Assembly (NCBI RefSeq): GCF_023887685.1
Contig: NZ_JAMWMR010000001.1
Coordinates: 1 to 64,000, forward strand
Reading direction: 5' to 3'
DNA: 64,000 bases
DNA from: Streptomyces macrolidinus
GTDB lineage: Bacteria; Actinomycetota; Actinomycetes; Streptomycetales; Streptomycetaceae
Part shown: piece after piece, positions 16,305 to 26,290 of the stretch
Layout of the letters: each line of letters opens with the position of its first letter
How positions within the stretch are numbered: position 1 is the first letter of the stretch
Program-made: the position numbers and the translations under genes
The notes under the pieces: model-generated
Databases searched by the model: none
Told to the model about the DNA's origin: nothing
Seen by the model: the letters and a program-made list of their open reading frames with translations, nothing else

Positions 16305-17723
16305 TCAGTTCCCATAAGCCTTTGCCGCGTCGGCCTCCAGCGCGGCTTGGGTACCCGCGACGTCCTTCGGGTTCCGCAGGAAGTCCTGGAGGGCCTTCCA
16401 CTCGCCCTTCCCGGGGGTGCCGCCGAAGGCCTGCGGGGCCTGGTCGGACATGTCGAAGCGGAAGCCGTCACCGGCCGCGATCAGCGCCTGCGCCATGGTC
16501 CGCTGGACCTCGTTCGGGTACGCGGACATCGGGACCGACTTGTTGGGCGAGAGATAGCCGCCGAGCTTCGCCTGGATGGCCGCCGCGTCCGGGGAGGCGA
16601 GGAAGGTGGCCAGCGCCTGGGCCGCCTTGGAGTCCTTGAGGACGACGGCCGCGTCGCCGCCGGTGACGACCGGGGACCGGTCGCCCACGGCCGGGAAGGG
16701 GAACACCTTCGCGTCCGTGCCGACCTTCGCCTTGGTCTCGCCGATGTTGACCTGGGCGAAGTCGCCCTCGTAGACCATGCCGGCCTTCGGCTGCTCGCCC
16801 CCGGTGAAGGTCTGGGTGACCGAGACCGGGAACTCGGTCTGGAGGGCGCCCTTGGCGCCGCCCGCGAGATAGTCCTGCTTGCCCCAGAGCTGGGCGAGCG
16901 TGGTGAGCGCCGCCTTCACCGACGGGTCCGTCCACTTGATCTTGTGCTGGGCGAGCTGGTCGTACTTCTCCGGGCCCGCCTGGGAGAGATAGACGTTCTC
17001 GAACCAGTCGGTGAGGGTCCAGCCGTCGGCGCCGCCGACCGAGAACGGGGTGACCCCGGAGTCGTAGACGGCCTGGGCGCTCGTCATCAACTCCGGCCAG
17101 GTCTTGGCCTCCTTGGCGCCCGCGTTCTCGAAGACCTTCGCGTTGTACCAGATGAGGGACTTGTTCGCGGCCTTGTAGTAGACGCCGTACGGCTTGCCGT
17201 TCACCGAGCCGATGTCCTGCCAGCCCTGGGAGTAGTTCTTGGCCAGCTCGGCCTTCGCCTCGGCGCCGAGGGGCTTGGCCCACCCGCGCTCGACGGCCTG
17301 CTTGATGGCGCCGGGCTGCGGGAGCATCGCGATGTCCGGCGGCTGCCCACCGGCGATCTTCGAACCGAGGAAGTTGATGATCGGGTCCTGGGCGGGTACG
17401 TACGTGACCTTGGCGCCCGTGCGCTTCTCGAACTCGGTGAGCACCTTCTTGAAGTTGGCCTGCTCGCCGCCGGTCCACACCGCGGCGATCTCCAGGCTCT
17501 GGCCGTTCAGCTCGGGGAGCGCGACCGTGCCGGCGCTCTCCTTGCCGCCACCGCTCCTTGCCTTGTCGCTGTCGTTCTTGTCGTTGTCGCCGCCGCCGCA
17601 ACCGGTGAGCGCGAGCGCGCCGACGATCACGGCCGCCGCCGCGGCCTGAGCGGCCCTGCGGGTGCGGTGCGGGCGGTGCGTGGGGTGCTTCGGCGACCTG
17701 CGTGTACGAAGAGTGCTGCGCAT
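16305..17723 (-). CDS. Sugar ABC transporter substrate-binding lipoprotein
   Basis: 472 residues; type II signal peptide with an Arg-rich start and lipobox ALTGC (Cys about 42), then a Gly/Asp/Lys-rich linker and a solute-binding fold (VWTGGEQANFKKVLTEFEKRTG, NKSLIWYNAKVFE). Captures a sugar outside the membrane and passes it to the two permeases. It is first in the operon and followed by a gap with three hairpins, the usual arrangement for making binding protein in excess. No LacI/ROK regulator is adjacent, and I see no convincing operator in the 201-nt upstream region. Confidence 0.92.
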   Translation of the reverse strand: MRSTLRTRRSPKHPTHRPHRTRRAAQAAAAAVIVGALALTGCGGGDNDKNDSDKARSGGGKESAGTVALPELNGQSLEIAAVWTGGEQANFKKVLTEFEKRTGAKVTYVPAQDPIINFLGSKIAGGQPPDIAMLPQPGAIKQAVERGWAKPLGAEAKAELAKNYSQGWQDIGSVNGKPYGVYYKAANKSLIWYNAKVFENAGAKEAKTWPELMTSAQAVYDSGVTPFSVGGADGWTLTDWFENVYLSQAGPEKYDQLAQHKIKWTDPSVKAALTTLAQLWGKQDYLAGGAKGALQTEFPVSVTQTFTGGEQPKAGMVYEGDFAQVNIGETKAKVGTDAKVFPFPAVGDRSPVVTGGDAAVVLKDSKAAQALATFLASPDAAAIQAKLGGYLSPNKSVPMSAYPNEVQRTMAQALIAAGDGFRFDMSDQAPQAFGGTPGKGEWKALQDFLRNPKDVAGTQAALEADAAKAYGN

Positions 17724-17924
17724 GACTGCCCCGTTCTTCGTTCCTCGGCGAACGTCGAGCCCTGTTCCGTGCGCACTGGTCTACGCGTGGCCGTTCGGGG
17801 CGGCAAGAGCGCCTGCGGTGCCGACCGGCCGATCGTGACCACGTCGTGACGTGCTGTCAGGGACGCTCGGCGCAGGCCGGACATACGGCCCCCGAGATGC
17901 TCGGGGCATGCTCGGCGCGAAGCG

Positions 17925-20900
17925 CTACAGCAGGGACGGCACCTCGGCCGCCGACACCGACCGGGCCGCCCGCTCCAGCGCGCTCGCCAACAGGGCGAGG
18001 TCCGTCGGCCCGTTGCCCAGTTCGCGCACCGGACGCCGGTCCGGGGGATCGCCCATGCGGTGCCACTCCAGCGGGACGACCGTCGGGCGCAGCGTCGCCG
18101 TGCGGGGGATGCGCCCCGTGATCCGGCCGCCCTGGAACGGCGTCGTCCGGCCGTCCGGCCGCCTCAACCGCCCGCGTCCGGGCGCCGGTTCCTCCGCCCC
18201 GGAGGACACCTCCTCCAGCGTGATCCGCAGCGAGGTCGCACGGACCGGCTCCCATTCCGCCGACCGGCCGCCGAGGCCCGTGGCGGCGATCAGATGCACC
18301 CCGAGCCGGTCCCCGTCGCGGGCCACCGCCTCCAGTGCCCTGACCACCGAACCGGCCGCTGGACGGCCCGGCGACCCGAGCGCCGGGGACAGCAGCGCGT
18401 CCAAGTCGTCGACCACGACGATCAGTCGGGGCAGCGGCGGCGGCGCCTCCTCCGCCTGCCGCCGCGCCGCCATGGGGCGCAGGCGCAGGGTCGTGCTCGG
18501 CGGGGTGTCGAGGTCGCCCGAGGCCGCGCTCCCCTGGCGTTGGAGCGCGATCCGGCCCGGCGTCCTCCGCTGGGCGTGCCACTCGGCGAACCCGAGCCGT
18601 CCCAGCAGTTCGGCCCGGCGCTTCAGCTCGGCGCTGAGCGACTGCGCGAACTCCCGCATGCGGACCGGGTCGTTGGCCGCGAGATGCGTGGTGACATGCG
18701 GCAGGTCCGTGCCGACGTGCAGACCGTCGCCACCACCACCGCCGTTGCCGTTGCTGTGCGCCCCGCGGTCGAGGCCGTCGACCAGGACCAGCGCCAGCCG
18801 GTCCGGGCGCTCGGCCGCCGCGAGCGACGCGGCGATCGAACGCAGCAACTCCGTACGCCCGCTGCCGGGCGGGCCCTGTATCAGCAGATGCGGTCCCTCG
18901 GTGGCCAGATCGACCCCCACCGGGCCGCGCGGCCCGGCGCCGAGCACCGCCACCGCCCGCCCGCCGAGCGCCTCGGTGTCGTCCGCCGCGTCCGCCCAAC
19001 GCGCCATCAGGGACGCGGGGGTGGCCCGCGCCAGGCCCAACTCGTCCAGCAGCCGGGCCGCTTGGGGCAGCGGCGCCGACACGCGCGCCTGCCGGTCCCC
19101 GCTGCCGTCGGTCCGCAGCGGGGCGAGCGCCCGCGCGAACCGCTGCGCCCACGCCGGGGACACCGCGTCCACGGCGGCGAGCACCCCGTGCCCCACGGGG
19201 CCGGGGCGCCGCCCGTGCGCGGCGTCCGCACCGGACGCGGTCGCGACCCGCAGCAGCCGCAGAGCCGTCGCCACGTCACCGCTCAGCAGCGCGACGGCGC
19301 CGCACTCGCGGAACGCGGGCGAGGCCGCGCACGCCGCCTCGTAGGTCTCCGTCACCGGGGACGCGGGCGAGGCGGACGGCGTCTCGGCCAGGCACACGAC
19401 ATGGATCCCGGCTTGCGCGCCCTCGCGGGCGAGGCGCACCACGGCCTCGCGCACCTCGGCCCCGCCGGGGTCCCCGTCCACGATCACGACGGTGTACGGG
19501 CCCGGGAAGGCGGCGGCCTTCGGGTCGTCATCCGGTGCCGCCGGGTCGGACGGTTCCGTGTGGGAGTCCTCCAGGCGGCGCAGCAGCTCGTCCGCGCGGG
19601 CCGCCGCCTGGTCGCGGTCGTACGCCAGCAGGAGGCGGCAGTCCTGGCCGTGGGCCGGGCGCAGATGCGGCAGCCAGCCGAGCCAGGACCAGTCGGCGGT
19701 GCGCTCGTCGCGCGGGCGCACGCGGTCGGCGCTGATCAGGACCAGTTCCAGCAGGTCGGGGGAGTGCAGCGCGGCGAGCTGGGCGACCACCGCGCGGGCC
19801 AGCCCCGTCAGCCGCGCGCGGGGCCCGGCCAGGCCGAGCGCGCCCACCTCGCGCAGCCCGGCGGTCACCGGGACGGCGTGCAGCAGCCCCGCGCCGTCCG
19901 GCGCCGTCCGGTCGGCCGTGCCCAGACGCAGCGTGAGCGCCTCCGGGTGCCCGGGGCCGCGCTCCCACAGCCGGGGTCCGGGGCCGAGCACGGTCAGCAG
20001 CAGCGCGGCGGGATCCGGCCACTTCTCGGGCGTCCGCGCGGCGGCGGACGCGGACTGCGACACGCCCCCGTCCTCGCCGTACCCGCCGAGCCCGGAACGG
20101 CCCTGGTCACCGCGGCCCCCGGTCAGCCGCCGGGCCCAGGCGGCGAGGCCGCCGCGCCTGCGCAGCCCCGGCGGCACGTCCGTCCCGCGCGGCGGGGTGC
20201 CCTTGCGGGTGCCCTCGCCGAGGTCCACGGGCGCGTGCTCCCGCGCCTCGGAGGCACCTTCGCCCCAGGTGTTGACGCCGAAGCCGTGCTGGGTGTCCCC
20301 GGAGGGCCTGTCGGTGGTCGCGGAGCCGTGCGGGGCGTCGGCGCGCCGCATGCGGGCGTCGGGGATGTCGTCCCGTCGCAGCCGGGCGTCCGGGGCGTCG
20401 TCCCGCCGCGGCCGGGGGGCGGCCGGGGCCGTCGTCGGCGGTGTGGTCGGGCCGGAGGTCGCCGGGGTCTCCTCCCCGAGCACCCGTACGTGCCCCTCGC
20501 CGTCCGGCGTCGTCCGTACCGACCGCGCGGCACCCGGCGGGGCCAGCCGCAGGGCGGACTCGCCGAGGCGCAGCAGCGTCCCCGGAGCGAAGCGCACCGG
20601 CCGGTCGGTCACCCGTATGCCGTCCAGCTCCGTGCCGTTCGTGGAGCCCAGGTCGGCGACGCTGACGCGGCCGTCGCCCCCGACCGTGACCGCGCAGTGC
20701 AGCCGGGAGACGTCCGGGTCGTCGAGCGGGACGTCCGCGTCGGCGGAGCGGCCTATCCGGATCACGCCGCCGTGCAGCAGATGGACGCCGCCCGCGTCGG
20801 GGCCCGCGACCACATGGAGCTGGGCCGTGTCCTCGTCCGGGTCGGGGCCCGGCTCGGCGGGGGCGCCCAGGGTCAGCATCGCGCCGTCCAGCAGCGGCGG

Positions 20901-21152
20901 CTCGCCCAGCGTGCAGCGCTGCGTGTCCAGCCGCTCCGCGCCCGCGAACAGCACCACCGGGCCCGCTCCCGGCTCCCGGCCGCGCTCGTGCGGGGCGCCC
21001 GCGCTCGCACCGACCGCCGAGGCCAGGCCCGAGGCCACCGCGGCCAGCGCGGTCCCGGCGGGCGCGGTGACCAGCACGTCGCAGCTTGCGGCGCGCGCTC
21101 GCGACTCCGGGGACGAGCCCTGCGGGTCTACGACGGTCAGCCGGATCTGCAT
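17925..21152 (-). CDS. FHA domain / FtsK-SpoIIIE-like ATPase
   Basis: 1075 residues from ATG 21152 (AAGGGA upstream). Residues 1-95 resemble a ubiquitin-like YukD-type lead. Residues about 112-190 are an FHA domain (IRIGRS, then VSRLHCAV, DLGSTNGT), which binds phosphothreonine. The C-terminal half is EccC/FtsK-like, with a Walker A-like loop GPPGSGRTELL (about 758) where the invariant Lys is Arg, and a Walker B-like LIVVVDDLDALL. No clear membrane segments. It diverges from two Ser/Thr kinase genes, so it is a plausible phospho-dependent partner. Whether it hydrolyses ATP or pumps a substrate is doubtful given the Arg. Confidence 0.82.
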   Translation of the reverse strand: MQIRLTVVDPQGSSPESRARAASCDVLVTAPAGTALAAVASGLASAVGASAGAPHERGREPGAGPVVLFAGAERLDTQRCTLGEPPLLDGAMLTLGAPAEPGPDPDEDTAQLHVVAGPDAGGVHLLHGGVIRIGRSADADVPLDDPDVSRLHCAVTVGGDGRVSVADLGSTNGTELDGIRVTDRPVRFAPGTLLRLGESALRLAPPGAARSVRTTPDGEGHVRVLGEETPATSGPTTPPTTAPAAPRPRRDDAPDARLRRDDIPDARMRRADAPHGSATTDRPSGDTQHGFGVNTWGEGASEAREHAPVDLGEGTRKGTPPRGTDVPPGLRRRGGLAAWARRLTGGRGDQGRSGLGGYGEDGGVSQSASAAARTPEKWPDPAALLLTVLGPGPRLWERGPGHPEALTLRLGTADRTAPDGAGLLHAVPVTAGLREVGALGLAGPRARLTGLARAVVAQLAALHSPDLLELVLISADRVRPRDERTADWSWLGWLPHLRPAHGQDCRLLLAYDRDQAAARADELLRRLEDSHTEPSDPAAPDDDPKAAAFPGPYTVVIVDGDPGGAEVREAVVRLAREGAQAGIHVVCLAETPSASPASPVTETYEAACAASPAFRECGAVALLSGDVATALRLLRVATASGADAAHGRRPGPVGHGVLAAVDAVSPAWAQRFARALAPLRTDGSGDRQARVSAPLPQAARLLDELGLARATPASLMARWADAADDTEALGGRAVAVLGAGPRGPVGVDLATEGPHLLIQGPPGSGRTELLRSIAASLAAAERPDRLALVLVDGLDRGAHSNGNGGGGGDGLHVGTDLPHVTTHLAANDPVRMREFAQSLSAELKRRAELLGRLGFAEWHAQRRTPGRIALQRQGSAASGDLDTPPSTTLRLRPMAARRQAEEAPPPLPRLIVVVDDLDALLSPALGSPGRPAAGSVVRALEAVARDGDRLGVHLIAATGLGGRSAEWEPVRATSLRITLEEVSSGAEEPAPGRGRLRRPDGRTTPFQGGRITGRIPRTATLRPTVVPLEWHRMGDPPDRRPVRELGNGPTDLALLASALERAARSVSAAEVPSLL

Positions 21153-21557
21153 CGCCGTCAGCGGTCCCTTCTGCGCGGGCGCCTGCGCGCGGGGAATCCG
21201 GGGCCGCCCCCACGGTCCCCCACCGCGGGCTTCCCCCCACCGCACACGGGCACATAGGCCAGTACGGGATGCATCCTTGCACCTGCCGCCGACAACGTGC
21301 CCGCCGCCCGGCGTCAAATGATCTTGATTGGTCGGCTCTGCCCGCAAAAGTGCGTGACCGATACGCGGCGGGCGGCTCCTTGAGATCACTCACGCCCCGA
21401 ACCAGGGCAACCAAGTGCCCGGACATGAACGTCTTCCCCTCGAACATGCACGCGTGAACCGCAGGCGGTGCGCCGGGTTCTCCGGCACTACAGTTGGGCC
21501 GGAACACCCGACGCCGGGTGGACGGATCAGTCGGGCAAGCAGCAGGGAGCGCATGAC
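21153..21557. other. Divergent control region between FHA-ATPase and kinase genes
   Basis: 405 bp without a convincing gene, locally less GC-rich (for example around 21310-21335). A TACAGT box at 21489-21494 is a possible -10 for the kinase gene, leaving a leader of about 60 nt. No repeat or RNA family recognised. Confidence 0.4.
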
Positions 21558-23300
21558 GTGCGGCCGGTAGGCAGCAAGTACCTGCTCGAGGAGCCGCTCG
21601 GACGCGGCGCCACGGGCACCGTCTGGCGAGCCCGCCAGCGGGAGACCGCGGGCGCCGAGGCCGCCGTCGCCGGTGAGCCGGGCGAGACCGTGGCGATCAA
21701 GGTCCTCAAGGAGGAGCTGGCCAACGACGCGGATGTCGTGATGCGGTTCCTGCGGGAGCGGTCCGTCCTGCTCCGCCTGACCCATCCCAACATCGTGCAG
21801 GTCCGGGACCTGGTGGTCGAGGGCGATCTGCTGGCCTTGGTCATGGACCTCGTCGACGGCCCCGACCTGCACCGCTACCTCCGCGAGAACGGCCCCTTCA
21901 CGCCCGTCGCGGCGGCCCTGCTCACCGCGCAGATCGCCGACGCGCTGCAGGCGAGCCACAGCGACGGCGTCGTCCACCGCGACCTGAAGCCCGCCAACGT
22001 CCTGCTCAAGCAGAACGACGGCGAGATGCACCCGATGCTGACCGACTTCGGCATCGCCCGACTGGCCGACTCGCCGGGCCTCACCCGCACCCACGAGTTC
22101 GTGGGCACGCCCGCGTATGTCGCCCCGGAGTCCGCCGAGGGCCGCCCGCAGACCTCCGCCGTCGACGTCTACGGCGCGGGCATCCTGCTGTACGAGCTGG
22201 TCACCGGGCGCCCGCCGTTCTCCGGCGAGTCCGCCCTCGAAGTGCTCCACCAGCATCTGAGCGCCGAGCCGCGCCGCCCGTCCACGGTCCCCGAACCGCT
22301 GTGGACGGTCATGGAGCGCTGCCTGCGCAAGAACCCCGACGAACGGCCCAGCGCCGAGAACCTCGCACGCGGGCTGCGGGTGGTCGCCGAGGGCGTCGGC
22401 GTGCACGCGACCCCGGCGCAGATCACCGCCGCCGAGAACGTGGCCGCGCTGCTCGGGCCGGACCTCGACCCGGCCACCGTCCCCGGCTCCGCGGACGCCG
22501 AGCCCACGCAGGTCCTGCCGCAGGGCGCGGCCTCGTACGACCCGAACGGCGCGACCAGCGTCCTGCCGCACACCTCGGGGGGTCCCGCGGGCGCCGCGGA
22601 CCCGACCGCCGTCCTGCCGAGCACGGGCGCGGCCGACCCCACCGCGGTCCTGCCCAGCACCGGCGCGGCCGACCCGACGGCCGTCCTGCCACCGGTGCCG
22701 CCGCAGCAGCCCGACGGGCAGCCCCGGCCGGAGGACCCGCACCCCTGGCAGAACCAACTGCGCGCGGCCCGCGACCGCAACGAGCAGACCCAGGTCCAGT
22801 ACCTCGACCCCGGCGAGGACCCGCTGCGCCGCCGCCCGCAGCGCCAGGTCGCCCGCCCCCAGCAGCGTCCGCAGCCCCGGCAGCAGCCCGCCCCCGGCTA
22901 CGGCCAGCAGCCCCCGCAGGGCTACGGCCAGCAGCAGCCTCCCGGCTACGGGCAGCAGCAGTACGCGCCCCAGCGGCAGCAGTACGCCCCCGCCCCGCAG
23001 CAGCGGCCCCAGCCTCAGCAGCAGCGGCCCCAGCCCCGGCAGCCGGCGCCTCGTCCGCAGCGTGAGCCCCGTCCGCCGCGGCAGCGCAGCGCCAACCCGA
23101 TGAGGATCCCGGGACTCGGCTGTCTGAAGGGCTGTCTGTTCACGATCGTCATCCTGTTCGTCGCCGGCTGGCTGGTCTGGGAGTTCAGCCCGCTGCAGGA
23201 CTGGATCGGCACGACGAAGTCGTACTGGGCCCAGCTCTCCGACTGGTTCTCCACCGTCAGCGGCTGGTTCGGCAAGATCGGCGACGCAATCGGCGGCTGA
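21558..23300 (+). CDS. pkaA: Membrane-anchored Ser/Thr protein kinase (PkaA-like)
   Basis: 580 residues from GTG 21558, with GGGAG 8 nt upstream. The kinase domain (about 1-270) has GRGATGTVW, VAIKVL with the ATP Lys, HRDLKPANVL, DFGIARL and YVAPES. It is followed by about 250 residues rich in Pro/Gln, with three ADPTAVLPSTGA-type repeats and GYGQQQ repeats, then a membrane segment (LFTIVILFVAGWLVWEF, about 524-545) and a short outer tail. It phosphorylates proteins on Ser/Thr, probably sensing envelope state. The symbol rests on the pkaA-pkaB-prfB order remembered from S. coelicolor. Confidence 0.88.
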   Translation: MRPVGSKYLLEEPLGRGATGTVWRARQRETAGAEAAVAGEPGETVAIKVLKEELANDADVVMRFLRERSVLLRLTHPNIVQVRDLVVEGDLLALVMDLVDGPDLHRYLRENGPFTPVAAALLTAQIADALQASHSDGVVHRDLKPANVLLKQNDGEMHPMLTDFGIARLADSPGLTRTHEFVGTPAYVAPESAEGRPQTSAVDVYGAGILLYELVTGRPPFSGESALEVLHQHLSAEPRRPSTVPEPLWTVMERCLRKNPDERPSAENLARGLRVVAEGVGVHATPAQITAAENVAALLGPDLDPATVPGSADAEPTQVLPQGAASYDPNGATSVLPHTSGGPAGAADPTAVLPSTGAADPTAVLPSTGAADPTAVLPPVPPQQPDGQPRPEDPHPWQNQLRAARDRNEQTQVQYLDPGEDPLRRRPQRQVARPQQRPQPRQQPAPGYGQQPPQGYGQQQPPGYGQQQYAPQRQQYAPAPQQRPQPQQQRPQPRQPAPRPQREPRPPRQRSANPMRIPGLGCLKGCLFTIVILFVAGWLVWEFSPLQDWIGTTKSYWAQLSDWFSTVSGWFGKIGDAIGG

Positions 23301-23529
23301 GCCGTACCCCCGCACGTGCCCCAAGACCCCGCTCAGCTTGGGGATTTGTCGACATCCGACGGGTGATTTCCGCCTCGGCGGTGAAGGTTGGCCCTCCGGC
23401 CGCGTAGTTTTGTCGACCGGGGGCCAAGGCCCGCGGCGTCGGCCGCCACTGCCATGGCCCCTGTCACGGCCCCGCGAACGGCCCCGCACGGCGCAGCGTC
23501 GGCACCACGCGTCCTCAGTAGGAGCAGTC

Positions 23530-24759
23530 TTGGCACGGAAGATCGGCAGCCGGTACACAGCGAACCAGATCCTGGGGCGGGGAAGCGCCGGAACGGTGTG
23601 GCTGGGCGAGGGTCCGGACGGGCCCGTCGCCATCAAGCTGCTGCGCGAGGACCTCGCCTCCGACCAGGAGCTGGTGGCCCGCTTCGTCCAGGAGCGCACG
23701 GCCCTGCTGGGGCTCGACCATCCGCACGTGGTGTCGGTCCGGGACCTCGTGGTCGACGGGAACGATCTCGCCCTGGTCATGGACCTGGTCCGGGGCACGG
23801 ACCTGCGCACGCGCCTGGAGCGGGAGCGGCGGCTCGCGCCCGAGGCCGCGGTGGCGATCACGGCGGACATCGCCGACGGACTGGCCGCGGCGCACGCGGC
23901 CGGGGTCGTGCACCGCGACGTGAAGCCGGAGAACGTGCTGCTGGACATGCAGGGGCCCCTCGGCCCCGGCGGCGCGCACCCGGCGCTGCTGACGGACTTC
24001 GGGGTGGCGAAGCTGATCGACTCGCCGCGCCGGACCAAGGCGACGAAGATCATCGGCACCCCGGACTATCTGGCCCCGGAGATCGTGGAGGGCCTGCCGC
24101 CGAGAGCCTCGGTGGACATCTACGCGCTGGCGACGGTCCTGTACGAACTGCTGGCGGGGTTCACCCCGTTCGGCGGCGGGCATCCGGGCGCGGTGCTGCG
24201 CCGCCATGTCACCGAGACCGTGGTGCCGCTGCCCGGCATCCCGGAGGAGCTGTGGCAGTTGCTCGTGCAGTGCCTGGCGAAGGCGCCCGCGTCCCGGCTG
24301 CGCGCCTCGGAGCTGGCGGCGCGGCTGCGGGAGCAGCTCCCGCTGCTGGCGGGCATGCCGCCGCTGGAGGTCGACGAGCCGGACACGGCGCCGGAGGAGG
24401 AGCCGTACGAGGCGTCCGCACCGGGCGAGCCGGAGGCGGCGCGCGAGCGCCGGGGCGCGGTGCCCCTGGTGCCCGGCGCGAAGACGGACTCCAGCCGGGA
24501 CACGCACACCTCGATGCGGGTGCCCGCACCGGACGAGCTGGCCGGGGGCGCCCGCGGCACGGCCCGCGCGCCCCGCGCCACGGGCGCCCCGCGCCCCGGC
24601 TCGGCCCGCCACCGGATGCAGACCCGCCGCCGCAGGATCGCGCTCGGCGCGGCGGCGACGCTGCTGGCGGCGCTCGGCCTCGGCGCCTGGCTGGTGACGT
24701 CGGGCGACGACGACGCGCAGCCCCCCGCCACCCGGAACTCGGCCCCCGCCGCGCCCTGA
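23530..24759 (+). CDS. pkaB: Membrane-anchored Ser/Thr protein kinase (PkaB-like)
   Basis: 409 residues from TTG 23530, chosen because AGGAG lies 5 nt upstream and the kinase domain begins immediately (RKIGSRYTANQILGRGS). Kinase motifs are complete: GRGSAGTVW, VAIKLLRED, HRDVKPENVL, DFGVAKL, DYLAPEI. A charged linker and one C-terminal membrane segment (IALGAAATLLAALGLGAWLV, about 371-392) follow, with a short outer tail. It lies 229 nt after pkaA; a TAGTTT box at 23405-23410 could give it its own promoter. A paired, diverged duplicate of pkaA. Confidence 0.87.
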   Translation: MARKIGSRYTANQILGRGSAGTVWLGEGPDGPVAIKLLREDLASDQELVARFVQERTALLGLDHPHVVSVRDLVVDGNDLALVMDLVRGTDLRTRLERERRLAPEAAVAITADIADGLAAAHAAGVVHRDVKPENVLLDMQGPLGPGGAHPALLTDFGVAKLIDSPRRTKATKIIGTPDYLAPEIVEGLPPRASVDIYALATVLYELLAGFTPFGGGHPGAVLRRHVTETVVPLPGIPEELWQLLVQCLAKAPASRLRASELAARLREQLPLLAGMPPLEVDEPDTAPEEEPYEASAPGEPEAARERRGAVPLVPGAKTDSSRDTHTSMRVPAPDELAGGARGTARAPRATGAPRPGSARHRMQTRRRRIALGAAATLLAALGLGAWLVTSGDDDAQPPATRNSAPAAP

Positions 24760-24843
24760 GCCCGCACTCACCGAGACCGCACCCCACCAGGAGCACGCTC
24801 CGTGACCGGTGGTGACCGGGCATGGGCTCCCCGACGGAGCCGT

Positions 24844-24849
24844 TACGCT
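24844..24849 (+). promoter_or_regulatory. -10 box TACGCT of prfB (leaderless)
   Basis: TACGCT, then 6 nt, then GTG 24856. No ribosome site fits that start, so a leaderless transcript is likely. Confidence 0.55.
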
Positions 24850-24855
24850 GGATGC

Positions 24856-25962
24856 GTGGCAGTCGTCGATGTATCCGAAGAGCTCAAGTCCCTCTCCTCG
24901 ACCATGGAGTCGATCGAGGCCGTTCTGGACCTCGACAAGATGAGGGCAGACATCGCCGTGCTCGAGGAGCAGGCGGCAGCGCCGTCCCTCTGGGACAACC
25001 CGGACGAGGCGCAGAAGATCACCAGCAAGCTCTCCCACCTTCAGGCCGAGGTGCGCAAGGCCGAGGCCCTGCGCGGCCGGATCGACGACCTCGGGGTGCT
25101 CTTCGAGCTCGCCGAGGCCGAGGACGACCCGGACACCCGCGCCGAGGCCGAGGCGGAGCTGGGCGAGGTGAGGAAGCTGCTGGACGAGATGGAGGTCCGC
25201 ACGCTCCTGTCCGGCGAGTACGACGCCCGTGAGGCGCTCGTCAACATCCGTGCCGAGGCCGGTGGCGTCGACGCCGCCGACTTCGCCGAGAAGCTCCAGC
25301 GGATGTATCTGCGCTGGGCCGAGCAGCACGGCTACAAGACCGAGGTCTACGAGACGTCGTACGCGGAAGAGGCGGGCATCAAGTCCACCACCTTCGCGGT
25401 CCAGGCGCCCTACGCCTACGGCACCCTCTCCGTCGAGCAGGGGACGCACCGGCTGGTCCGTATCTCCCCCTACGACAACCAGGGGCGCCGCCAGACGTCC
25501 TTCGCCGGTGTCGAGGTCCTGCCCGTCGTCGAGCAGTCCGACCACGTCGACATCGACGAGTCCGACATCCGGGTCGACGTGTTCCGCTCCTCCGGCCCCG
25601 GCGGCCAGGGCGTCAACACGACCGACTCCGCGGTGCGGATCACCCACTTCCCCACCGGCATCGTCGTCACCTGCCAGAACGAGCGGTCCCAGATCCAGAA
25701 CAGGGCCTCCGCGATGAACGTCCTCCAGGCCAAGCTCCTGGAGCGGCGCCGTCAGGAGGAGCAGGCCAAGATGAACGCCCTCAAGGGCGACGGCGGCAAC
25801 TCCTGGGGCAACCAGATGCGTTCGTACGTCCTGCACCCCTACCAGTTGGTCAAGGACCTGCGGACCGAGTACGAAGTCGGCAACCCCGAGGCCGTGTTCA
25901 ACGGCGAGATCGACGGCTTCGTCGAGGCCGGGATTCGCTGGCGCAAGCAGCAGGAGAAGTAA
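24856..25962 (+). CDS. prfB: Peptide chain release factor 2
   Basis: Recognises UGA/UAA and releases the finished peptide from the ribosome. 368 residues, the usual RF2 length. The GGQ loop is present ([17 protein letters not shown], about 245-261); the codon-recognition region reads [11 protein letters not shown], with SPY where E. coli RF2 has SPF. The start is GTG 24856 beside a leaderless-type promoter. There is no internal UGA and no programmed frameshift near codon 25, unlike E. coli, so classical RF2 autoregulation is absent. A strong terminator follows. Confidence 0.96.
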   Translation: MAVVDVSEELKSLSSTMESIEAVLDLDKMRADIAVLEEQAAAPSLWDNPDEAQKITSKLSHLQAEVRKAEALRGRIDDLGVLFELAEAEDDPDTRAEAEAELGEVRKLLDEMEVRTLLSGEYDAREALVNIRAEAGGVDAADFAEKLQRMYLRWAEQHGYKTEVYETSYAEEAGIKSTTFAVQAPYAYGTLSVEQGTHRLVRISPYDNQGRRQTSFAGVEVLPVVEQSDHVDIDESDIRVDVFRSSGPGGQGVNTTDSAVRITHFPTGIVVTCQNERSQIQNRASAMNVLQAKLLERRRQEEQAKMNALKGDGGNSWGNQMRSYVLHPYQLVKDLRTEYEVGNPEAVFNGEIDGFVEAGIRWRKQQEK

Positions 25963-26012
25963 CACCGACCGCGGACGACGACACCACCGCCACCCCGCGG
26001 GCGCTTTGTCGA

Positions 26013-26049
26013 CAAGGCAACTGCCTCTCGTATGAGGGCAGTTGCCTTG
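26013..26049 (+). terminator. prfB terminator
   Basis: Perfect 13-bp arms CAAGGCAACTGCC and GGCAGTTGCCTTG around an 11-nt loop, 50 nt past the prfB stop. The left arm overlaps the palindrome TTGTCGACAA (26006-26015). Confidence 0.8.
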
Positions 26050-26290
26050 CTCGTTGGCGAACGCCTGGGGTGTACATCACACTTGTGTCACCGCTTCTGC
26101 CCTAAATGATCACGTACGGGACATCGCGCCCGCAACGCCCTTGACGTTGCTGTCAAAACTCGGAAGGGTGAAGCGTGGCATGCGTATCTCTGGGGTGCAT
26201 GTGAACCGGGGGGTCCGAGCACAGCCGCCCCCGACGCCGTGGCCCCGGGCGCTGCTCCATTGACGATCAGCTACTGGGGGTAGCAGGCAG
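26050..26290 (+). promoter_or_regulatory. Upstream region of the LAETG surface protein gene
   Basis: 241 bp without a gene. TTGACG at 26141-26146 could be a -35 box, with a weak AAGGGT 17 nt later. A leader hairpin CGGGGG/CCCCCG spans 26207-26233. The start is preceded by GGGGG and AGGCAG. Promoter call is weak. Confidence 0.35.

Noticed and set aside
24856..24940. Programmed frameshift in prfB
   Set aside because: The frame is continuous from GTG 24856 with no internal UGA or slippery CUU-UGA site.
26200..26270. ydaO/c-di-AMP-type riboswitch before the LAETG gene
   Set aside because: Only one 6-bp G/C hairpin; none of the conserved ydaO core segments are visible.
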